A stretch of 10,996 bases of DNA from Actinomycetes bacterium (GTDB lineage: Bacteria > Actinomycetota > Actinomycetes > Actinomycetales > Microbacteriaceae), in the NCBI GenBank assembly GCA_021793715.1, contig JAJYSF010000009.1, positions 1-10,996 on the forward strand. The letters run 5' to 3'. The notes under the pieces are model-generated. The model was not told where the DNA came from and did no database searches. It saw only the letters and a program-made list of their open reading frames with translations. This document shows positions 5,624-10,996 of this stretch, piece by piece (the first letter of the stretch is position 1; each line of letters starts with the position of its first letter). A program made the translations under genes and the position numbers.

Positions 5624-7668
5624 GCGTCGAGGTCGACGAGCGCGAAGAGGAGCGGGCCGCTCAGGAGGCGATGATCGCCGCCGGCGCCGACGAACCGGGC
5701 GCGATGGGCGGGAAGCCGAAGGACTTCTGGCCGAGCTTCCTGCGCTTCCTCGGGCTGCTGAAGCCCCACAAGTGGGCGTTCATCTTCGCCTCCGTGCTCG
5801 GCGCGATCGGCGTCGTGCTCATGGTGGCGGGGCCGAAGGTGCTGGGCGAGGCGACGAACGTCGTGTTCGAGGGCGTACTGTCGACGACGTTCGGCGCACA
5901 GTTCGAGGGCATGAGCCAGGCCGAGGTCGTCGCCGCGCTTGAGTCGGCGGGCCAGGACGAGTTCGCGAACATGGTGCGCGCGATGCACGACTTCTCACCG
6001 GGCTCAGGCATCGATTTCGAACGCCTCCGCGTGATCGTGCTGTGGGCGATGGCGATCTACGTCACCTCGTCGCTGCTGCAGTGGCTGCAGGGCTACATCA
6101 TCAACGTCATCATGGTGCGCACGATGTGGCGCGTTCGCGAGCAGATCGAGGAGAAGGTCAACCGCCTGCCGCTGAGCCACTTCGACAAGGTGCAGCGCGG
6201 TGAGCTCATCAGCCGCGTCACGAACGACGTCGACAACATGACGCAGACATTGCAGCAGTCGCTATCCGGCGCGCTGACGTCATTGCTGACCGTCGTCGGC
6301 GTGCTGATCATGATGTTCACGATCTCGTGGCAGCTCGCGCTCGTCGCGCTCGTGTCGATCCCGCTCATCGGCGTGATCATGGGCGTCATCGGCCCGAAGT
6401 CGCAGAAGGCATTCCAGGCGCAGTGGCGCAAGGTCGGTCGACTGAACTCGCGCGTCGAGGAGTCGTTCTCCGGGCACGCCCTCGTGAAGGTCTACGGCCG
6501 CGAAGAGGCGATGCGCGAGGCGTTCCGCGAAGAGAACGAGGAGCTGTTCCAGGCGTCGTTCAAGGCGCAGTTCCTCTCGGGCGTGATGATGCCGTCGATG
6601 CAGTTCGTCGGCTATCTCACCTACGCCGGCATCGCGGTGCTCGGCGGCGTGATGGTCGCGGGCGGCCAGATCCGCATCGGCGACGTGCAGGCGTTCGTGC
6701 AGTACTCGCAGCAATTCACGCAGCCGCTCACGGAGTTGGGCGGCATGCTGCCGATCGTGCAGTCGGGAACCGCCTCAGCCGAGCGCGTGTTCGCGCTGCT
6801 CGACGAGGAGGACCAGGAGCCGGATGCCGAGGATGCGCCCACCGCACCGGCCGACGGCACGGGCGTGATCGAGTTCGAGCACGTGCGGTTCAGCTACTCG
6901 GCCGATCAGCCGCTGATTGAGGATCTCTCCTTCCGGGTCGAGCCCGGCCAGACGGTCGCGATCGTCGGCCCCACGGGCGCTGGCAAGACGACGCTCGTCA
7001 ACCTGCTGATGCGGTTCTACGAGGTCGACGGCGGCGCGATCCTGCTCGATGGGCAGGACGTGGCGCAGATGACCCGTGGCGATCTGCGGTCACGCACAGG
7101 CATGGTGCTGCAGGATCCGTGGCTGTTCGCGGGCACGATTCGCGACAACATCCGCTACGGCAACGAGCAGGCGAGCGACGACGACGTGTATGCGGCGGCC
7201 GAGGCGACCTATGTTGACCGGTTCGTGCACTCGCTCCCCGAGGGATACGACACCCTGCTCGAGGAGGACGCCGCCAACGTCTCAGCCGGCGAGCGACAGC
7301 TCATCACGATCGCGCGCGCATTTGTCCGGCGCCCGCAGGTGCTCATCCTCGACGAAGCCACCAGCTCGGTTGACACCCGCACAGAGTTGCTGCTCCAGAA
7401 GGCGATGGCGGCGCTGCGCGAGGGGCGCACCTCGTTTGTGATCGCGCACCGCCTGTCGACGATTCGCGACGCCGACCTCATCCTCGTGATGGAGCAGGGA
7501 TCGATTGTCGAGCAGGGCGACCACACCACACTCATCGCCCGCCGCGGCGCGTACTGGCGGCTCTACCAGAGCCAGTTCGAACACGCCGCGGTCGACGTCG
7601 ACGAGATGGAAGCGATGGAGAACCCCACCGGCGCCTCCCCCGTCATCGGCGGCCCCACCGACGCGTAG
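5620..7668 (+). CDS. ABC exporter half-transporter, consensus-site subunit of a heterodimer
   Basis: Partner permease-ATPase, 682 residues. Its ATG overlaps the stop codon of the previous gene (ATGA, 5620-5623), and a GGAGAAGGGG purine run lies about 9 bases upstream, so the two are co-translated. An acidic N-terminal tail (1-33) precedes the membrane domain. A long loop of about 60 residues between the first two helices (about 75-137) should face outside. The ATPase domain has Walker A GPTGAGKTT (450-458), Q-loop VLQDPW (496-501), Walker B LILDEATSS with catalytic Glu579, and H-loop His610 in IAHRLST. Its signature is altered to VSAGERQ (554-560) instead of LSGGQ. In heterodimeric exporters the degenerate site pairs the first subunit's Walker motifs with the second subunit's signature, which is the pattern seen here. 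The C-terminal tail (about 655-682) is acidic then Pro/Gly-rich. Substrate (drug, lipid or peptide) is unknown. Confidence 0.93.
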   Translation: MSVEVDEREEERAAQEAMIAAGADEPGAMGGKPKDFWPSFLRFLGLLKPHKWAFIFASVLGAIGVVLMVAGPKVLGEATNVVFEGVLSTTFGAQFEGMSQAEVVAALESAGQDEFANMVRAMHDFSPGSGIDFERLRVIVLWAMAIYVTSSLLQWLQGYIINVIMVRTMWRVREQIEEKVNRLPLSHFDKVQRGELISRVTNDVDNMTQTLQQSLSGALTSLLTVVGVLIMMFTISWQLALVALVSIPLIGVIMGVIGPKSQKAFQAQWRKVGRLNSRVEESFSGHALVKVYGREEAMREAFREENEELFQASFKAQFLSGVMMPSMQFVGYLTYAGIAVLGGVMVAGGQIRIGDVQAFVQYSQQFTQPLTELGGMLPIVQSGTASAERVFALLDEEDQEPDAEDAPTAPADGTGVIEFEHVRFSYSADQPLIEDLSFRVEPGQTVAIVGPTGAGKTTLVNLLMRFYEVDGGAILLDGQDVAQMTRGDLRSRTGMVLQDPWLFAGTIRDNIRYGNEQASDDDVYAAAEATYVDRFVHSLPEGYDTLLEEDAANVSAGERQLITIARAFVRRPQVLILDEATSSVDTRTELLLQKAMAALREGRTSFVIAHRLSTIRDADLILVMEQGSIVEQGDHTTLIARRGAYWRLYQSQFEHAAVDVDEMEAMENPTGASPVIGGPTDA

Positions 7669-7670
7669 GC

Positions 7671-7754
7671 GCCGCCTGCCGTCCCGCCCTGGGCAGCAGT
7701 GTGCGCGGGGGCGGGTGGATGCAGGGGGGCAGGTGGATGCGGGCGGCAGGCGGC
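7671..7754. repeat. 14-bp inverted repeat with a G-rich loop after the exporter operon
   Basis: The arm at 7671-7684 (GCCGCCTGCCGTCC) pairs with 7741-7754 (GGGCGGCAGGCGGC) over 14 positions with a single T-G wobble. The loop is 56 bases. It begins 2 bases after the exporter stop codon, so the mRNA 3' end would carry a very stable GC-rich stem. No T run follows the distal arm, so it is not a textbook intrinsic terminator. Confidence 0.5.
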
Positions 7755-7775
7755 CGTTGCGCACGGGGCAGGTGG
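7707..7775 (+). repeat. G-rich short direct repeats, possible G-quadruplex
   Basis: GGTGGATGC occurs at 7714-7722 and 7732-7740 (18 bp apart). GGGGCAGGTGG occurs at 7726-7736 and 7765-7775 (39 bp apart). G runs of three or more at 7707-7711, 7713-7715, 7724-7729 and 7741-7743 could form a G-quadruplex on the plus strand or in the exporter mRNA tail. Most of this lies in the loop of the inverted repeat. Confidence 0.4.
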
Positions 7776-7783
7776 CCGATAGG

Positions 7784-7927
7784 GGCGCCGCCCACATGAC
7801 GTATATGGCTCTAAAACTGGCGGGGAAGATGCATTCGTGTCATTTGGGCGCAGCGGTCGCCCCTTACATGACGAAAATGGCTCTAAATCCCGCCGGGAAG
7901 ATGCGTTTGTGGAAGGTAGACGCAGCG
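7784..7927. repeat. two tandem 72-bp repeats in the convergent intergenic region
   Basis: Unit 1 (7784-7855) and unit 2 (7856-7927) align without gaps at an exact 72-bp offset. From 7794/7866 on, 48 of 62 positions match; the first ten match at 6. The best conserved blocks are ACATGACG, ATGGCTCTAAA, GGGAAGATGC and the final CGCAGCG. The A/T-rich CTCTAAA core stands out against the GC-rich surroundings. The repeats lie between the 3' ends of the exporter operon and the oxidoreductase gene. I do not recognise the family. An open frame of 52 codons (7796-7954) crosses both units, but its coding status is doubtful. Confidence 0.75.
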
Positions 7928-7940
7928 CGGCAGCGACTCG

Positions 7941-8774
7941 CTAGGCGTCGGTGAGGCCCAGGCTGTCGGCGACACGCTCGAGGTCACCGAGGACGTCGTT
8001 GCCGATCGGCTGGACCGCGATGTGGTCGGCTCCGGCGTCGAGGTGGGCGCGCAGTGCGGCTGCCGCGATGTCGGCCGTGGGATTCGCGGCGACGGCGTCG
8101 ACGAGTTCGTCGGTGCCTCCGTCCGCGAACGCGTCGTCGTCGAACCCGAACCGCTTCAGCGTGCCGGTGTAATTGTCGAGGCCGAAGTAACGCGCGAGAT
8201 ACGCCCGCGCGGTCTCGCGCGCCGTATCGGCGTCGGCGGCGAGCGACACCTTCAGCTCGGGGGCGAGCACGGCGTCGCCGAGGATCCCGCGGGCATGCTT
8301 CGTGTGTGCAGGCGTCGTGAGGTACGGGTGTGCTCCGAGCGAGCGTTCGGCCGCGAGCGCCAGCGTCTTGTCGCCGAGCGCCGCGAGGATCCGCGCGTCG
8401 GCGGGCACTCCCTCGGCATCGAGCGCGTCGAGGTAGGCGCGCATCGCCGCAAGCGGGCGGACGCGTTCCGGGGTCGCCTCCCGGTGGCCCGATCCGATGC
8501 CCAACACGAACCGCCCTGGGTGGGCGTCTTCGAGTCGCAGATAGGAGGCCGCGACCTCGACCGGATCCGCGTTCCAGATGTTCACGATGCCGGTCGCGAC
8601 GGTGACGCTCTCGGTCTCGTTGAGCACGGCCTCGACGCTCTCGAGTTCCGCGGCCGGGGATCCGCCGATCCACAACGTGCGGTATCCGAGTCGTTCCGCG
8701 ACCGCGGCCGTTCCTGGCATCCACGCCCGTTCGGCCAACCACACGCCGTACGTTCCGAACTTCTGTCTGTTCAC
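7941..8774 (-). CDS. LLM-class F420-dependent oxidoreductase, MSMEG_4141-like
   Basis: Predicted cytosolic luciferase-like monooxygenase-fold enzyme of 277 residues using reduced coenzyme F420; substrate unknown. The N-terminus KFGTYGVWL (5-13) is the first barrel strand. It is followed by LGYRTLWIGGSP (29-40), the strand TVATGIVNIW (58-67), the stretch HPGRFVLGIGSGH (85-97) with RPLAAMRAYLDAL (106-118), AALGDKTLALAAERSLGAHPY (in the 131-151 region) and the closing HLDAGADHIAVQ (244-255). These landmarks match the TIGR03620 subfamily, including the 280-residue length. The GTG start at 8774 is set by an AGGAAGG ribosome-binding site 8 bases upstream. Longer frames reach further upstream but overlap the neighbouring gene. 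It lies 71 bases downstream of the 3-hydroxyisobutyryl-CoA hydrolase gene on the same strand, and may share its transcript or use its own promoter. Confidence 0.9.
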   Translation of the reverse strand: MNRQKFGTYGVWLAERAWMPGTAAVAERLGYRTLWIGGSPAAELESVEAVLNETESVTVATGIVNIWNADPVEVAASYLRLEDAHPGRFVLGIGSGHREATPERVRPLAAMRAYLDALDAEGVPADARILAALGDKTLALAAERSLGAHPYLTTPAHTKHARGILGDAVLAPELKVSLAADADTARETARAYLARYFGLDNYTGTLKRFGFDDDAFADGGTDELVDAVAANPTADIAAAALRAHLDAGADHIAVQPIGNDVLGDLERVADSLGLTDA

Positions 8775-8782
8775 GATGGTCG

Positions 8783-8789
8783 CCTTCCT
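8783..8789 (-). promoter_or_regulatory. ribosome-binding site deciding the oxidoreductase start
   Basis: AGGAAGG on the minus strand, 8 bases upstream of the GTG at 8774-8772. It selects this start over much longer in-frame extensions that would run through the upstream hydrolase gene. Confidence 0.75.
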
Positions 8790-8802
8790 GTCGGCGCGCC
8801 CT

Positions 8803-8828
8803 ACCCTACGCACCTGAGGTGACACGTG
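8803..8828 (-). promoter_or_regulatory. candidate promoter/operator before the oxidoreductase gene
   Basis: On the minus strand TAGGGT (8808-8803) fits the TANNNT -10 pattern, 14 bases before the ribosome-binding site. Just upstream lie an 11-bp interrupted palindrome CACCT-G-AGGTG (8811-8821) and a CACGTG palindrome (8823-8828), positioned where a regulator would contact the spacer. No good -35 is visible, so this is weak evidence for a separate promoter. Confidence 0.25.
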
Positions 8829-8845
8829 GGTATCGTGCGCGTAAC

Positions 8846-9940
8846 TCAGTGCCGCAGAGGAACCACCTCGTGCGCGAAGGCGCGTCCGACGACGTCGTCG
8901 GGCAGATCCTCGAGCCGCGCGGGTGACCAGTGGGGATCCTGATCCTTGTCGATCATCTGCGCGCGGATTCCCTCGAGCATGTCGGGCTGCGTGGCGACGA
9001 ACCACATCACAAGGCGGAACTCCTGGTCGAGTGCGGCGCGGAGGTTCGGCAGTGCGCGAGCAGACCGGATCGCGGCGAGCGTGACGGCGAGGGACGTCGG
9101 CGGTCGCTCCTCGATCGCGGCGAGCGCTGCCGCGGGCGACCGACCGGATCCGGCGAAGCGCGGTTCGTCGGCGAGCTCGCGGAGCCGCTCGCGCACCTCG
9201 AGGAGCGTCTGCCGCGAGAAGGCGTCGTCGATCCATTCGCGCGCAACCACGAGGTCGCTCTCGTCCGGCGTCTCGTCGAACAGCCACAGCAGCTGACCAG
9301 GAGTGTCCGGGTCGGCGCGGGTCTCGAGCGCCTCGACGACGCCGGGAAGGTCCTTGCGCCAGACGAAATGGTCCGCGAAGCCGGTGTAGAGCGCGTCTGC
9401 CGCGTCCATCGTGTCGCTCGTCAGAGCCAGGTACTCGCCGAGCCGGCCCGGCGCGTGCGCGAGCAGCCAGGATCCGCCGACGTCGGGCGTGAACCCGATG
9501 CGCGTCTCGGGCATCGCCAGACGCGAGGTCTCCGTGACGATGCGCACCTGCGCGTGACCGGCGAGGCCGATGCCGCCACCCATTGTGATGCCGTCGGCGA
9601 CGACGACGACCGGCTGGGGGTGCTCGGCGATGGCGGCGTTGAGGGCGTACTCCGTGCGGAAGAACTCCTCGACCGCGTCGCGGTTGCCCGCGGAGATCGC
9701 CTCGTGCAGGCTGCGGATGTCGCCTCCCGCGCAGAAGCCTCGGTCACTGGTCGCATCCAGGAGCACGGTGTCGATGTCGGAGTCCTCACTCCAACGCCGG
9801 AGCCCAGCCGCGATCGCTCGCACCATCGCAGTGTCGACAGCTCCGATCGCCCGCGGGCGGTCGAGCGTGATGCGTCCCACGGAGCCGTGCTTGCGCACGA
9901 GAACGCGTTCGTCGTCGAATGTCTCGGTCACTTTCCTCAC
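8846..9940 (-). CDS. 3-hydroxyisobutyryl-CoA hydrolase (enoyl-CoA hydratase/isomerase family)
   Basis: Crotonase-fold thioesterase of 364 residues, expected to hydrolyse 3-hydroxyisobutyryl-CoA in valine degradation (EC 3.1.2.4) in the cytosol. The oxyanion-hole segments are FCAGGD (69-74) and GGGIGL (121-126). MPETRIGFTPDVGGS (143-157) carries Glu145 and Asp153, spaced eight residues apart as the catalytic pair is in human HIBCH. The C-terminal EGIRAQMIDKDQDPHW (323-338) is the extension that separates this group from ordinary enoyl-CoA hydratases. The usual ALNAL near the N-terminus reads AIGAV (31-35), a mild departure. The start is uncertain. GTG 9940 is preceded by no strong ribosome-binding site; GTG 9931 also fits, but its purine run is too close. 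It is the first of two minus-strand genes here. Confidence 0.88.
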   Translation of the reverse strand: MRKVTETFDDERVLVRKHGSVGRITLDRPRAIGAVDTAMVRAIAAGLRRWSEDSDIDTVLLDATSDRGFCAGGDIRSLHEAISAGNRDAVEEFFRTEYALNAAIAEHPQPVVVVADGITMGGGIGLAGHAQVRIVTETSRLAMPETRIGFTPDVGGSWLLAHAPGRLGEYLALTSDTMDAADALYTGFADHFVWRKDLPGVVEALETRADPDTPGQLLWLFDETPDESDLVVAREWIDDAFSRQTLLEVRERLRELADEPRFAGSGRSPAAALAAIEERPPTSLAVTLAAIRSARALPNLRAALDQEFRLVMWFVATQPDMLEGIRAQMIDKDQDPHWSPARLEDLPDDVVGRAFAHEVVPLRH

Positions 9941-10017
9941 GCTACCCGGCCCGGGGTCCCACCGCTCGGCACTTTATCCGACAAAATGGAGCCACCGCCG
10001 ATCTGAGGGAGGCGCGC
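9941..10017. promoter_or_regulatory. divergent intergenic region with an A/T-rich patch
   Basis: Seventy-seven bases separate the divergent hydrolase and ABC ATPase starts and should hold both promoters. The only A/T-rich patch is ACTTTATCCGACAAAATGG (9971-9989). Read on the minus strand it offers TAAAGT (9976-9971) as a TANNNT -10 for the hydrolase. No convincing -35 is seen in either direction, so this is a location, not a mapped promoter. Confidence 0.3.
10006..10012 (+). promoter_or_regulatory. ribosome-binding site of the ABC-2 ATPase
   Basis: AGGGAGG ends 5 bases before the GTG at 10018. It fixes the start of the right-edge ATPase, whose N-terminus then begins at the first ABC-domain strand. 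Confidence 0.8.
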
Positions 10018-10996
10018 GTGAGCGACGGCAAGGTGATCGAGTTCGCCGACGTGACCATGGTGTTCGGCGATGTTCCCGCCGTCGAGGGACTGACCGCCCG
10101 CGTCGACCCCGGGCGCGTCACGGCATTCCTGGGCCCGAACGGCGCTGGGAAGACGACGACGCTCCGCGTGCTCCTCGGCGACTTGCGTCCGTCGCGTGGC
10201 CGGGCGACGATCGGCGGATCCGAGTACCAGCGGATCGCGCGGCCCGGCGTGTCGATCGGCGCGGTGATGTCGCTGCTCCCGCTCGAGAAGGCGCGGCGCA
10301 AGACGGTCGCGAAGTACCTCGAGCGCGCGGCGCGACGGGTCGGCGTCGGGGCGGGACGGGTACGCGAGGTGCTGACGATCGTCGGGCTCGCCGAGATGGC
10401 CGACATGCGCATCGGAAACCTGTCGCTCGGGATGAAGCACCGGCTCGCCGTCGCGGAGGCGCTCCTCGGCGACCCCAGCGTGCTCGTGTTCGACGAGCCC
10501 GCGAACGGCCTCGACCCGGAGGGGATCCGTTGGATCCGCCTGCTCATGCGTCGCTTCGCCGACGAGGGGCGCACCGTGCTGATGTCGTCGCACGTGCTGA
10601 GCGAGGTCGAGCAGGTCGCCGACGCTTTGCTCGTGCTGAACCAGGGCAGCCTGCTCTTCGAGGGGCCGATCGAGCTGCTCAGCGAGGCCGAGGGCGGCCC
10701 CGTGACGGTCGACGCGGAGGATCGCGACGCGCTGCTGGCGGCACTCGACGAGGCCGGGCTCGACTATCGCGTCCTGCGCTCGGGCATCACGATCGACAAC
10801 ACGACCACGGCCGAGGTCGGATCCGTCGCCGCGAAACGTGGGCTGGCGCTCACGACGCTCACGCATCGCGGCCCCTCGCTCGAAGACATCTACCTGCGGA
10901 TCATCGACGGCACGTGGATCGCGCCCGCGCGCACCGCCGCGCTGTCGCCGTCGCACTTCGCTGCGAATGCGCCGGGCCACGACACGGATGAGGGCA
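10018..10996 (+). CDS. ABC-2 type exporter ATP-binding protein (partial, runs off right edge)
   Basis: Cytoplasmic ATPase of a two-gene exporter of the DrrA/BcrA type; 326 residues are visible with no stop before the edge. It has Walker A GPNGAGKTT (39-47), signature LSLGMKHRL (135-143, the LSLGM variant usual in this group), Walker B VLVFDEPANGLDPEG (155-169) with Glu160, and H-loop His192 in MSSHVL. The region that normally carries the Q-loop reads GAVMSLLPLEKARRK (81-95), with no glutamine and a strongly basic stretch. After the usual C-terminal SLEDIYLRI (287-295) the protein carries on for at least 30 further residues (Ala/Pro-rich). The start is GTG with a good ribosome-binding site. 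The permease partner should lie downstream. Substrate (antibiotic, lipid or peptide) cannot be told. Confidence 0.9.
   Translation, partial: MSDGKVIEFADVTMVFGDVPAVEGLTARVDPGRVTAFLGPNGAGKTTTLRVLLGDLRPSRGRATIGGSEYQRIARPGVSIGAVMSLLPLEKARRKTVAKYLERAARRVGVGAGRVREVLTIVGLAEMADMRIGNLSLGMKHRLAVAEALLGDPSVLVFDEPANGLDPEGIRWIRLLMRRFADEGRTVLMSSHVLSEVEQVADALLVLNQGSLLFEGPIELLSEAEGGPVTVDAEDRDALLAALDEAGLDYRVLRSGITIDNTTTAEVGSVAAKRGLALTTLTHRGPSLEDIYLRIIDGTWIAPARTAALSPSHFAANAPGHDTDEG

Noticed and set aside
7810..7817. Minus-strand GTTTTAGAGCCA in repeat unit 1, resembling the start of a type II CRISPR repeat
   Set aside because: There are only two copies, directly adjacent as 72-bp tandem units with 77% identity, no uniform repeat and spacer structure and no cas genes nearby.
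8775..9287. 171-codon upstream extension of the F420-dependent oxidoreductase
   Set aside because: The extension overlaps the hydrolase gene in another frame and lacks family similarity. The barrel begins right after GTG 8774, which has a good ribosome-binding site.
9570..10991. 473-codon plus-strand open frame spanning the hydrolase start and the ATPase
   Set aside because: It is out of frame with the ATPase at 10018, whose frame shows Walker A, signature and Walker B motifs, and antisense to the hydrolase. The product is low-complexity.

Overview
The window is strongly G+C-rich, with GTG starts, dense long antisense shadow ORFs and 4-base stop/start overlaps. The gene content is a YkoE-type ECF thiamine-precursor transporter under a TPP riboswitch, an S11 penicillin-binding protein with an N-terminal cytoplasmic tail, and an MSMEG_4141-type F420-dependent flavoprotein. 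Together these point to a high-GC actinobacterium, probably of the Microbacteriaceae. The family assignment is inference. Nothing here looks like a phage, plasmid, transposon, CRISPR array or toxin system.

Left block (1-1783, minus strand): a TPP-riboswitch-controlled operon. A candidate sigma70-type promoter is followed by a 16-bp perfect palindrome, the thi-box riboswitch, ykoE (substrate-binding membrane S component) and a ykoD-like double-ABC ATPase that runs off the left edge. The T component (YkoC) is expected just beyond position 1.

Divergent from it (1880-7668, plus strand): a membrane-anchored D-alanyl-D-alanine carboxypeptidase-like protein (S11 family) with a long acidic cytoplasmic N-terminus, probably read from a leaderless GTG. 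It is followed by two half-size ABC exporters whose genes overlap by ATGA. The sequence of the two subunits shows a heterodimeric exporter with one degenerate and one consensus ATP site: the first subunit has lost the catalytic Glu and the H-loop His, and the second has an altered signature motif.

Convergent intergenic region (7669-7940): no recognised gene but much structure. It holds a long inverted repeat directly after the exporter stop codon, G-rich short repeats in its loop, and two adjacent 72-bp tandem repeats with conserved A/T-rich cores. This is the least explained part of the window.

Right block (7941-9940, minus strand): an LLM-class F420-dependent oxidoreductase and, upstream of it, a 3-hydroxyisobutyryl-CoA hydrolase of valine catabolism. 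Divergent from these, at 10018, an ABC-2-type exporter ATPase begins and runs off the right edge. Its permease should follow outside the window.

I see no convincing new multi-gene system. The best leads are the tandem repeats and inverted repeat at 7671-7927, the palindrome between promoter and riboswitch, and unusual residues in the carboxypeptidase and the last ATPase.
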